DNA of 64,000 nt from Tubiluchus corallicola (lineage: Eukaryota > Priapulida > Priapulimorpha > Priapulimorphida > Tubiluchidae), in NCBI GenBank assembly GCA_030141605.1, contig JAQGDQ010000174.1:124001-188000 (forward strand). Reading direction: 5' to 3'. Below the pieces are notes generated by a model. That model ran no database searches. It was given only the letters and a program-made list of their open reading frames with translations, and was not told the origin of the DNA. Made by a program: the position numbers and the translations under genes. Shown here one piece after another: positions 11,796-21,733 of this stretch. Position 1 is the first letter of the stretch, and each line of letters begins with the position of its first letter.

Positions 11796-14401
11796 GTAAG
11801 TACAGCAGTTTTAGTAACAAATTTGCTTATTTTTTTCAGAATCACCGCAATTTATTTGAGATTATTCCATTACAAATAAGGCTGTGCTTCTGTTTAGCAT
11901 ACGATGTTAGAGAATTATTGTTTCTAAGTAAGAATTTACAGAGAAAATAGCAACGCAAGGTGCTTACTGAAGTTATTAAAAATAAAAATGATTTATCAGT
12001 GAAGTTTACCAATAATGTAAAACTTAGCTTCGGTCGTTAAATGGGCACATTGACTGTTTGTTGACAAAATTGGCAGAAGTGTGTTAGCAGCCCAATTCTG
12101 TTTTGCCTATTTAACTAGTTCTATGGATGAGCCTTAGTGTAATGATGAAAATATTAACTAGTAGTTTAATCCTAAGGTTTGCTTTTGTTTACAGCAATAG
12201 AAACAAACGCAACAAAGGAAAAGTAATCAATAATTTTATTTCTATATTAAAGCATAGAGTTAAGTGGACACTAACCTATATTGCTACACTCTAATTACTC
12301 TACGCACCAAATTGCATAACAGACTATTTTATGCACATTAAAGTATTTGGACGCTGGGACCAATTTCAGAAAGCTGTCGCTAAGATAACGACGTCGTTAG
12401 TGATATTTAAGTGAATGTAATAACGACGTTGTTAACTTAGTGACGGTTTTGTGAAGCGGACCCAAGTGTTGCTGTTGGAGTATTTTCGATTAAAAGTTTA
12501 TAGATAAAATACTTGATGAGTTTTGCCGTTTCAGATTTCTAGTATTATTGGAGTTTCAAGTAAAAGTCTTTACTTACACTCAGACTTCAGTCACGGTTAT
12601 GGACTCCGACCAAACCCACTCAACAGGTATCATCCTTTAAAGGATTCGCCATTCAACTTTAGTCCTGGTGAACATGGCGGTCCAGATCGAGATGCGACAG
12701 AACAAAAAGTCTGTGTGTTCACGCCACTGTACGGAACTGGAGGTGGTTACGGAGGCAGACGTTACAGCGTCCTTGATAGGTACCACGGACAGAAGGGATC
12801 ACCATTTGAGGGTAATCCTGGAGACCACAAATTCCCCACGGGATTCAGCTTACCATATGCGTAAGTATGCAGATCTTGAAAGCATTGATTAGTTCAAAAT
12901 GAAATTACAAAAATCATTTCATTGAAGCCATTATTGTCCCCGTTTGGTGACGTTTCGTTTTAATGAAGCCGATCATTTGACACCTTTTGTCACTTAACGA
13001 TGCACATTTCGCTTTAAATGTTTGCCTAAATATAGCATTAAAACAGCTCATACAGTGTTATTTTCTTCTAGAAGTGCACTAGTCATGTAAACAATGCTAC
13101 TCAAATATACCTTCACTCGATATAATCACCTTGGACAATAGGGCAGACCTAACTGCCCAGAGGTAGCTTTCCGTTAGGTTACCCTTCCTGTTAAAGATAA
13201 TGTAATACTTAGCTTCGGTCGTTAAATGTGCACATTGACTGTTTATTGAAAAAATTGGCAGAAGTGTGTTAGCAGCCCAATTTATATTCTGTTTGCCTAT
13301 TTAACTAGTTTTTGCAGTAAAATACCTGTAATGAATTCAAGTACCTATGTTAATGCGCTTTGGCAAAAGTTTGTCGATTCTGAAACTAATATAACGAATT
13401 TCGCAGAAGTCTTGAAATTAAGTAATAATTCAAATAATGATTTAAATACCCTTACGTTGTTAGAGCTTTTAACAGACACTATAAACAAACATGAGATCTC
13501 CAATGTACAAGGTCTGTAGTAACCTAAAATCACTAGACTTTACAAGGGCATTTTACGTAACCGAATTTTAAAAAAGAAATAAATTGTGGAGGTGACGTCA
13601 CTGACGTGACTTGCTCCAGATGACAGAAGAATGATGCTAGTCGGTTCTCAAATGGCCAAAAACCAATACATTAAAAATATCATGATCACACGTCGATGTG
13701 CTTTAATGAGAAACAAGAAACGCGGTATAAAAAACTATAGAAATAAGCTAGCAATTACTTAGGTGACAGCAGGTTGCAAGTATTTGGAAAATACAGCAAA
13801 GCAAAGCCAAACAAGGGTGACGGGTCACGTGGGAACATAGATCTCCATACCTGTGTAGTGAGTCCTGTGGGTTTCGTAACCCTAGCCCTCTGCGTGTGCA
13901 AGTTATTAAAGAAAGAAAACGGCGGAATAATAATAAATAATAAATAAATAAAAATAAAAACCGGGGTAAATCAAGAAGATTCTGCTGTAAGCAGAATCTT
14001 AATATAGAACTTGTACGTCCGCTACAATAATACTTAGTGGTTTAGTAACACCTGGCGGTACTGACATGGCACTAGCATCGCACTGTTTACTGGATTACTA
14101 ATGTGTTTATATTTCTTGAAGGCAGATTTCTTATATTTTAGAATTTTGGCTCCCCAATGTCTAAAATAGATTTAATGGGCATATGACCATAACACGTTAT
14201 GATTCGCTGGTTACTATTTCTAGGCCTTCGGACTTGGATTACATCGGTGTAGAAGAAGCTGATAAAATGGGTTATCGTCACAAAAGGTCTGCTGGATACG
14301 GACACGGCAATGGACATTCAGGGGGCTATTCTGGGGGTTACACACCGTTTCTTTTTTATTGTGCAACCACAACCACAACCACACCCGAGATGATGGGGTA
14401 G
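11766..14401 (+). CDS. Small secreted protein with duplicated motif and furin-type site (upstream paralog, 3 exons)
   Basis: Three exons (11766-11795, 12535-12860, 14224-14401) join to 534 nt, 177 aa, with GT..AG introns of phases 0 and 2. I do not recognise the family. Residues 1-19 form a signal peptide (M-S-V-K-L-I-C-A-F-L, then I-S-S-I-I-G-V-S-S). A 22-residue motif occurs twice, at residues 39-60 and 90-111: L-[ND]-R-Y-H-x2-K-x-S-P-F-x3-P-G-[ED]-H-x2-P. Between them lie Cys70 (K-V-C-V-F-T-P-L-Y-G) and a Gly-rich stretch ending G-G-R-R. A proprotein-convertase site R137-H-K-R140 precedes S-A-G-Y; the Gly/Tyr-rich tail ends with P-F-L-F-Y-C165 and a Thr run. The paralog at 18876-21565 keeps the exon structure, both motif copies, the R-x-K-R site and both cysteines, which shows selection on the protein. 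The matched promoter block suggests shared regulation. A role as a secreted precursor or structural matrix protein is inference. Confidence 0.88.
12005..12120 (+). repeat. ~115 bp direct repeat, copy in intron 1 of upstream paralog
   Basis: ACTTAGCTTCGGTCGTTAAA, then a shared block through GGCAGAAGTGTGTTAGCAGC and TGCCTATTTAACTAGTT, recur at about 13197-13312 in intron 2 of the same gene. Identity is high, so the copying is fairly recent. Confidence 0.8.
12355..12464. mobile_element. Short foldback MITE (~110 bp)
   Basis: The two halves are imperfect inverted repeats of about 45 bp. The left end begins TGGGACCAATTTCAGAAAGC and runs into CTAAGATAACGACGTCGTTA; the right end is its near reverse complement, ending GGACCCA. 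A half-copy of the same palindrome lies at about 22690-22735. No open frame is present. The superfamily is not clear. Confidence 0.65.
12535..12860 (+). CDS. Exon 2 of upstream paralog (both motif copies, Cys70)
   Basis: The acceptor TTTCAG|ATT is in frame with exon 1 and the donor is GC|GTAAGT in phase 2. It encodes the rest of the signal peptide, the two 22-residue motif copies and the conserved cysteine. It aligns residue by residue with 19661-19971 from G-x-R-P-N-P-L-N-R-Y onward. The segment between signal peptide and motif is 5 residues longer than in the paralog. Confidence 0.9.
13197..13312 (+). repeat. ~115 bp direct repeat, copy in intron 2 of upstream paralog
   Basis: Partner of the block at 12005-12120: the same ACTTAGCTTCGGTCGTTAAA start and GCCTATTTAACTAGTT end, with small indels. 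Confidence 0.8.
14224..14401 (+). CDS. Exon 3 of upstream paralog (convertase site and C-terminal tail)
   Basis: TTTCTAG|G supplies the third base of the split Ala codon. It encodes P-S-D-L-D-Y-I-G-V, then R-H-K-R|S-A-G-Y, a Gly/His/Tyr-rich linker, Y-T-P-F-L-F-Y-C-A and a Thr run, ending in TAG at 14399-14401. The Thr run comes from an ACCACA repeat and is longer than in the paralog. Confidence 0.88.
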
Positions 14402-14599
14402 TAAGGTTGTTGCTCTCCCTTTTTCATTTCTAAAATTTACAAATGCTTAATGTTGCATTAAGATCTTATTCTATTGCAGGAATTATTTATATTAACAAAA
14501 CATTGTAGTTTTCTTGTTTCTTTTGAGGATGAACGATTCTGTGATTAATTTATTATCAAATAATGTTTTATGACAATTCAATCTATGTTAGTAATAACA

Positions 14600-14605
14600 A
14601 TTAAA
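14600..14605 (+). terminator. Candidate polyadenylation signal ATTAAA (upstream paralog)
   Basis: ATTAAA about 200 nt after the stop codon is the first common variant signal downstream. Weak evidence. Confidence 0.3.
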
Positions 14606-16056
14606 CATGCTACTTATTTGTGATTGTTTTGAATGTACTTAGTATGTGAATTTGTGTACGTCATTGACGCCTATGTTAAACCACAATGATGAGTTCACGT
14701 ATGATAAAGTTATATGGCAAAAATGGTCTATTTGGGTTAAGGCGTGGTGCCAGTTATGTGTGTCTGACCGAGCTAGGTCGTCCTTGGTTATAATATACAC
14801 GTACAAGGTAAATGGCGGTACTTGCTAACTCGTTTTATATCATCATTTTAGTGAATGAAATACTGATTTTTTATGCAGTTCAACACTCTAAATAAACCGG
14901 TATATTCGTCATTTATACCGCGCCCGCAGCGTAACTTAACTCATTAGCTATTATAACTGATGATCCTAACGATTGACAGTCTGAGTGACAGAGGCAGCCT
15001 AACCACATCTCAGCACATGTTTATCCTCCCTCGACTACAGAAATGGCTGGGGCAGTATGGCAGATGAAAATCACAGAATGGACAAATTATTGGCGTCAAT
15101 TTATAAAGAAACTTTATCACTTAGAAATTTAAAATTTAAAAAACGACACAGAAGACTCTCACAGTGAAGATAATTTTAAGTTTCTTTTAAATTTTTGAAA
15201 CAATGACCCACTCTCGAATAGCCAGAAGAATGGCTAACGGCCAGTATTTAACTAATTCCGGGCCCTGGTTATGCAGATGTTCCGAAACCGCGGATTGGGT
15301 AAATCAGGATTAGTGGGATACCGTTTGGCTTCTTTAACTGTAAAACCATTTACACTAGAAGATCGCTTTTCCAAAGTTCCAAAACCCAAAAGACAAAACA
15401 TGATATTGAAAAATACCAGGTATTTACTCCTAAGACACTATATGTCTTTACAAGACAGGGTTTCCAAACTTAACTTAACTTTTGTGCCAGGTCCTATATG
15501 TATTCATTACAGACACTTGAAGAATTAATACTTCGTTTCTGTTGAGGCACCACAGAACCCAAGAAGGTCAATGTGTGAGAATATTTCTTGTGTTGTTGCG
15601 ATGAAACAACCTACTGTTACACGGCATAGTAGGTCTATGTCGTTCTCTTGACATGGGTATGCCGTAGAAATGAAATAGAAATAATTTGTCGCGTGTTCCG
15701 TATATTTAGCGCGAGGGCTAGTGTTAATCAAGTTGTATACTAAGCAATGCGTGGTTAAGCACAACTAGGCCTGGTGAATTTCATTTACTACACTACCTCG
15801 GCTTGTTACGAGATTCGTGGCAGATCAAAACCTCTGGGGCATTTACATCATATCAACAAATTAAAACCCACTACACACAAAAAACTCAAGTTCCCAACAC
15901 AAAAGATCAATAAAGTACCCAATTTCAATTACATACGTTTAGTATTTTACAAAAAACTACTTTGTAAATATTGTAAAAGTGTTAAATTTTCCACACTGTG
16001 TGAAATGAAATGTAAAGCCTTACATGCTTACGTAATTAATTACAGCCTCCCTTGTG
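14606..16056. other. Intergenic DNA, no supported gene
   Basis: A frame at 15271-15528 and others nearby show no family resemblance, paralog or splice structure. I see nothing else. Confidence 0.5.
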
Positions 16057-16290
16057 CTTATCATTATCATTATCATTATCATTATCATTATCATTATCAT
16101 TATCATTATCATTATCATTATCATTATCATTATCATTATCATTATCATTATCATTATCATTATCATTATCATTATCATTATCATTATCATTATCATTATC
16201 ATTATCTTTATCATTATCATTATCATTATCATTATCATTATCATTATGATTATCATTATCATTATCATTATCATTATCATTATCATTATC

Positions 16291-16327
<37 letters not shown>
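16057..16327. repeat. (TTATCA)n hexanucleotide microsatellite
   Basis: About 44 copies of TTATCA with only a few substitutions (near 16207 and 16248), fading into ATT repeats. Open frames of alternating Tyr-His, Ile-Met or Leu-Ser over this stretch are repeat artefacts. Confidence 0.97.
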
Positions 16328-16328
<1 letters not shown>

Positions 16329-17136
16329 ATTGTAAATACTTTACAAAATTCCCTTCTGCCTTTCACGGTTAGGCTAGGCAACGTTACTGATCCATACAAA
16401 AATGGCCTCTCACTTTTAGTGATGGACGGATTATTTGTAACAGGATTACTTAGACTGTTGTATTCAAAAACATACTAAAATTTATAAAATGTGTGATATA
16501 GGTAGTTTCCTGCCGCTAGATGGCTCTACTCTGTTATGCATGATACTCTAAAGCATGATAGATGCACGAAGATACAGAAACTCCTGCAAGTTGCGACGCC
16601 ACACATTCTTTCGATATTGTCTGTTATTAGTATAGAAGCACTCAGTCTCTAACTACATTCCATATATGCCATGACTATATAAATCTAGCAAAAATCCTAG
16701 AATCTTGTAGGGTTCAAAATCAAAAAGATTCTCGTCTTTGCTGTTCAACTGGCTGGTAACAGACAAGCGCTGTAACTTACAAAGATGAATCTAATATGAT
16801 CTGTTTCACTATTTTTGTGATATTAAAATTACTGGACTTGCAGAATAGGCTTATTTTAGTCCATTGCCAAGTTTTGATCTTTTCTGCTATTTTGAAATAC
16901 TTGCTATAGTTGCTACAGCTACTGTAACACTCTGTTGCTATACTTGATTTTAAATGCTTTAGATTAGAATTGGGAATATTAGGCCCTTACTTGTTTGTAA
17001 ACTGTGCAAACTGTTTATTCGCATTAAACAATTTAGTTATTAATAATAATTAATATAGCAATTAATTTATTACTGAAATGGGCAAAATCGTCACTACAAG
17101 ATAGTGAGATTTTACTGTTGTAATTTAAGAACTTCA
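16328..17136. other. Intergenic DNA, nothing recognised
   Basis: No open frame or repeat that I can support up to the target-site duplication of the hAT-like element. Confidence 0.5.
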
Positions 17137-17144
17137 AGATTGGG

Positions 17145-17676
17145 TAGTGGTGGTTCGTAGTTAAAATTAGCGGGGGTGCCGCTTCAGAAAAATTTTAGCC
17201 AATGTTTTAATACTGTGTAAAACGAAACAAACGTATGTAATTTTAATATTGTAATTTTAAACAAACAAATACATACAGAAATTTACACGTAAATTTGATA
17301 CAATCCTAAACAAAAAAATTCTTTGCTTACGAATAGTCTAAATTGACGCAGTTCAAGAATATGCTGGTACACGGTTTTTAAGCACGTGACAACTGACAAA
17401 CTGCGTGAGCCACAGCACTTTCTCTACCTTACCTAGCAGACGCTAGCAGTACAGCGTACACCGTGTTGTCTCACACGTGTGCACATGGCCGCGTACGTCA
17501 GCGGAACACACCAGTTCGCTGGGCTGTGAAGCAAACAGTACTACCCTCAAGTGCTCTGGTCTTGCCTACAAGTATAAAGAAAGAACTAAAGAAACAAGAC
17601 TTATTATATTAGATATTATCGATAATACTGAGTGAAAATAGGGGGTGCTGCAGTTCCTATGCACGAGCCGCCACTG
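17145..17676. mobile_element. Non-autonomous hAT-type element with 8 bp target duplication
   Basis: The element starts TAGTGGTGGTTCGTAG and its right end, reverse-complemented, reads CAGTGGCGGCTCGTGCATAG, giving an imperfect inverted repeat of about 15 bp with the CAGTGGCGG start common in hAT transposons. Both sides are flanked by the identical 8-mer AGATTGGG (17137-17144 and 17677-17684), the target duplication length of hAT elements. The 532 bp interior has no transposase frame, so it would depend on an autonomous relative. Confidence 0.85.
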
Positions 17677-17684
17677 AGATTGGG

Positions 17685-18686
17685 TCTGGCTTAACTCTCT
17701 TTTACTTCAAATTAGTGGAAAAAATACAAAATAAACAATTCACTATAATTTCTGTGGAAACCTATAACTGTTTACCTAACAGATTTAATGTTGGTAGTAA
17801 CTGTAGCGAAACGATTGTTAAAAGACTCTTTTATTCAGAATTTCACTTTCTCGAGTTATATAGAAATATGCATCGACCCGAATTGCAAGATTAAAAATCG
17901 AAACAGGTTAAGATCAAAAAGTACAATGAAATACTCCGTATTGTGTGTTAGCTGTCTATTACAAAAGTTCTTAATGTGAAATGTTCTGCGCTCATAGTAT
18001 TTACTGCATGCAACGATGTATGGAAACGTGTCTGAGTGAAAACTTTGCTATTACAACTTAAATTATACACAGCAATTGAAATCCGTCGATCAATCGTTGA
18101 TTTTCCTCAAAGCAAATTTACCACAAGGAAGAGAAAAACACGGAATTTAGTAATCCATGTAACGCGTTAGCATTCCAGGTAAAGCAATGCTGATAAGCAA
18201 TGCAGTTTGTACATAACAAAATAACATCACATTTCAGAACTTATACCTTACTAGGCAATGACTAGGGTCATAGGAACAAAATACGTAAAACAAAATAAAA
18301 GAAAACAAAAACCAAAATAGAAAAAAAACGAGAGTAAAAAACATGAAGAAAAACTGGATTCGTTATTAATGCGTATGAGGGGTCATGTGGGTAACTGATG
18401 GATGGCTGATGTTTGAGCTCAAGCTGCGTGTACAAGGTACATAGCCAATATATATGTTAGTTCCTTATATGTAAGCTTTGTGTCAACCGACACAGACCAC
18501 ATCAGCTCTGCGCCTTGTGGATTTGAATTACGAAAGACCGAATAAAAAGTCAATATTTCGCTTTAAAGCAAATAGCGACATTGTTCTCAAGTTTTAGCCA
18601 TTTTTATGCTCAACCACCAAATGGCGTTTTCTCTTTCTGTTTGTATTTCTGCTTTGATTAATTTCATGCGTCACTTTTGCACATCT
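17685..18686. other. Intergenic DNA upstream of the second small secreted-protein gene
   Basis: No gene supported. The block at about 18380-18440 weakly resembles 13820-13900 (GGGTCAYGTGGG...CTGCGTGTRCAAG), perhaps a decayed dispersed repeat. Confidence 0.4.
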
Positions 18687-18720
18687 AAACTAATAGGTCA
18701 GTTATTTCGTATATAAAACA
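18687..18720 (+). promoter_or_regulatory. Proximal promoter block: AGGTCA half-site plus TATA box (downstream paralog)
   Basis: AAACTAATAGGTCA is followed after 11 nt by TATAAAA (18712-18718), 158 nt upstream of the ATG at 18876. The order, spacing and sequence match 11599-11632 of the other paralog, so the block was either kept after duplication or is under selection. Confidence 0.55.
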
Positions 18721-18875
18721 TGGTGTCATGAAATTCAATGGTTCTTAGCTGTTTTTAAAACGAGCGATGCACATGCGTGTGTGCTGTTAATTAGTTTTCA
18801 CTTTCTATGACAATCAAGGGTTGAGTTTGGTGTTTAAAGGAAACATCAGTAAATTTCTGTCAAAGCAGTTTAGCA

Positions 18876-18905
18876 ATGAGGCGCAACGTGCTCTTTATTT
18901 TGCTG
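18876..18905 (+). CDS. Exon 1 of downstream paralog (signal peptide start)
   Basis: Ten codons, M-R-R-N-V-L-F-I-L-L, ending CTG|GTAAGT in phase 0, the same length and donor as the other paralog. Confidence 0.88.
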
Positions 18906-21565
18906 GTAAGTGCACATTTTAGCATAATTTAGAAGTTTTTTGCTCGGTTAAAATTAATGAAGCGTATAATGTACAATTATGTTAATTTGGAGGTACGTGA
19001 CGAGCTGAAAGAGCCACAACGAGAGGGTTTTTTCCGCGCAAAATATAGGATCTTACCATTTTGTTTACTACGATGTATTTGCAAACTAGACTATGCTACA
19101 TTACATTATGCTAGATCTGATCAGATTATCTTAGATTAAGTTATGTTTGAAATTACTTATAGTAATTGTATCAGAAAATTACTCTCACTTCAGTGTGATT
19201 GCAGTGCTAGACAAACGTGTTTAGATTACGGCATCCTTTACTTTGATGTTATAGTTAGACGGCTCAGCCTACTTTCTATTTGTCAGGTTAAAAATTCTGA
19301 AAACAGACTACTGAATTAAAATGATACGCGTCTATTGAATGAATTGTTTTATAATTTTAATTTTAGTAATTTTATTTCTATTATTTTTTAATGATTGTAG
19401 TTTTAAATGTTCTTTTAATTACATTGTAAATGTTCTTTTTATTGTGTGTATATTTTTTTCTAATTTCTGAGCTATCGAAAAAAGAAAATCTAATCTAATG
19501 TAATACAACATAACCTAATCTAATCTAATTAATCTTATTGGTTCAGATTGTTATCAGTGTGGACCGTAGTCTCGATGCGCTACCTTCTTATCTAGAAAAC
19601 TAGAAAGCCAACAACATGACTTCTAAGGTAAACTTAATTATTGTTGCTATGTTTTTATAGGCGTCTGTAATAGCCAGTGTGTCATGTAAAAAAGGCGGTG
19701 GAAGCGGGCATGGAGTTCGACCAAATCCTCTTAACAGATATCACCCTCTGAAGAACTCGCCATACAATTTTAGTCCTGGCGAACATGGCGCTCCCGATGA
19801 AGATGCCACAGAACAAAAAGTCTGTGTGTTCACGCCACTGTACGGATCAGGAGGTGGTTATGGGGGTAGACGTTACAGTGTATTAGATAGGTACCACGGA
19901 CAGAAAGGGTCACCATTCGAAGGAAACCCTGGAGACCATAGCTTTCCGACAGATTTTAGCCTACCATATGCGTAAGTTTTTTCTACTTGAACGAATGTGC
20001 AAATTTGACATTTCTCATTGCCGGTGCTGACTTTCAGATGCTGAGGTCATGGACAATGGCATAGTGGATGTTGAGTTTACAGGCCCAGAGAAAGATCAAA
20101 CTTGCACATTTGTTTATGTAGTTCTTCGGTTTTCTTGCATGATAAAAACGCCAAAGGTTTTTTCGACGGCTTACCTCAAATCGCTATTCATCTGGAAGTT
20201 GTTCTCATTGTTGTTGGGGGGGGGGGGGATAATCTTTTGAAAAAAGTATGAGGCTCTGTGAAATCGCAAGTGGGTGCCGTTTCACGTGAATGTACTAGAA
20301 CGAATTCCGCATCGACTGATGGAGCAGAATTTTCAGATCGGCCATTCTAAATTGAAGAAGGCAGCCCTAACATAAGCTTTGGGGAAAAAAGCCTTAAGTT
20401 CCACCAATTTGCTCCGCATCGTCATGAAATATCATAGAATAAACATACCAGTATAAATTTTGCATTGATTGGCAGAGTCGGATTGTAGATATGCCATCCT
20501 GAATTTAAGACGGTAGCATTGACGTCATTTTTTAATCCACGATCTTGGGTTCAGTGAGTCCCTCGACCAATACTTTCAGTTGAACTTGTTTGTATTTCAT
20601 TTTTATGTATATTATTAATAGTAAATCATCGGAGGCCGTCTATTCGCCTGGCGTTAAAATATCATATTCAACGAAATAAATTGAATTGAATTGAAACCTT
20701 TATTTTAGAATTTCTTCCATATGCAAAACAGGAGTTAAAACACAAAAACAGCATTATACAAAGAATTACTAAAACACACTCCTATATACAGCACATACAA
20801 TCACCCACCCACCCCCTCGGAACATTTCGTTCGCATAGGCATTACATACAATAAAACATCAGTAGTTTAAAAGTAGTACTAAAAGCAAAAAGTAAATTGA
20901 AGGCAGCATAGAAACTATAAAAACAAGAGTACAAAGAATTTATCAACAATAACTTTTTGTAATTAATGCAGGTTAGAGTCAAAACCATTACGTTATTCAC
21001 AGCATTATTTTGCGGGAGCAGCTAATCGTTTTTAACTTTATCCTCCTTGAACTCGTCTTTGAATTATAAACCATATGAGTACCTGTCATACAAAGTAAAA
21101 AAAACTTGTACACCATAATTTTTTAAACATCAACTCAATCAAGCTTCAGTGAAATTATGAACCTCAGCGGACTATTTCAGAATCAACAGGTTTCGTGTAA
21201 GAAAGCCAAGTTTTACCTAAGTTACCAAAACCTCGTGTAAACAGCTCGTATAACTTTCCCCAAAATTTCCTGCTTGTACATTCAATCAGCAAAATTTCTC
21301 CTGTAAATAAATTTAAGCTGAATAATTAAAACGCAAGTCTGAAAACTACGTTTTTAAATAAACTAATTGTAACAATAACAGTCGCTATACATTTTATTGC
21401 AGGCCATCCAGCCTAAATTACGTTGGAGTTAATGGATTTAGTAGTGGAAACAATGGTCATGGTGGTGGATACAGAGGCAAAAGATCAGCTGGATATCAAA
21501 TGTCTGGAGGGTATACTCCATTTCTTCTGTATTGTGCTACAACAACACCAGATCCTGATGACTGA
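18876..21565 (+). CDS. Small secreted protein with duplicated motif and furin-type site (downstream paralog, 3 exons)
   Basis: Three exons (18876-18905, 19661-19971, 21403-21565) join to 504 nt, 167 aa, with introns of phases 0 and 2 at the same positions as the gene at 11766. Residues 1-19 are a signal peptide (M-R-R-N-V-L-F-I-L-L, then A-S-V-I-A-S-V-S-C). The 22-residue motif occurs at residues 34-55 and 85-106. Cys65 sits in K-V-C-V-F-T-P-L-Y-G, followed by a Gly-rich G-G-R-R. A convertase-type site R138-G-K-R141 precedes S-A-G-Y-Q, and the tail ends P-F-L-L-Y-C158-A-T-T-T and an acidic P-D-P-D-D. The Cys on each side of the cleavage site could hold two chains together, but this is inference. 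The region between Y-V-G-V and the convertase site differs most between paralogs. No known family is recognised. Confidence 0.9.
19661..19971 (+). CDS. Exon 2 of downstream paralog (both motif copies, Cys65)
   Basis: Acceptor TTTATAG|GCG, donor GC|GTAAGT in phase 2. It completes the signal peptide and encodes both 22-residue motif copies. It is near identical in protein to exon 2 of the other paralog between R-P-N-P-L-N-R-Y-H and F-S-L-P-Y-A. Confidence 0.92.
20216..20228. repeat. G13 homopolymer
   Basis: A run of 13 G in otherwise AT-rich intron sequence of the downstream paralog. Confidence 0.9.
20560..20697 (+). mobile_element. Probable LINE 3' untranslated end
   Basis: GGAGGCCGTCTATTCGCCTG, then an AATAAA followed by TTGAATTGAATTGAA, is the look of a CR1/L2-like 3' untranslated end with a short tandem tail. 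It abuts ACCTTTATTTTAG, which looks like the reverse-oriented end of a second element (to about 21120), so two insertions may lie tail to tail in intron 2 of the downstream paralog. Based on pattern only. Confidence 0.45.
21403..21565 (+). CDS. Exon 3 of downstream paralog (convertase site and C-terminal tail)
   Basis: TTGCAG|G completes the split Ala codon, then P-S-S-L-N-Y-V-G-V, R-G-K-R|S-A-G-Y, Y-T-P-F-L-L-Y-C-A-T-T-T and P-D-P-D-D before TGA at 21563-21565. Confidence 0.9.
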
Positions 21566-21727
21566 GTCTGAACATTATTCTGCGCCGGAGTTAGTTAAAC
21601 GGGCCTAAATTTCCTCGAAGTTTCCTATTGAACGTTTTGTTATTTTCTAAACTGTTTAATTATAGATTTTATGATAAGTAATATGATGGTACATAGTATT
21701 TACACTTGTTATCATTTTAGTTATTAA

Positions 21728-21733
21728 AATAAA
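21728..21733 (+). terminator. Polyadenylation signal AATAAA (downstream paralog)
   Basis: AATAAA 163 nt after the stop codon, immediately preceded by an overlapping ATTAAA, fits the transcript end of the downstream paralog. Confidence 0.6.

Noticed and set aside
15271-15528. 85-codon open frame
   Set aside because: No family resemblance, splice sites, or paralog; low-complexity context.
15774-16478. 234-codon forward frame with Tyr-His repeats, and overlapping Ile-Met, Ser-Leu frames
   Set aside because: Produced by the TTATCA hexamer array; all phases without stops are open, which is a property of the repeat.
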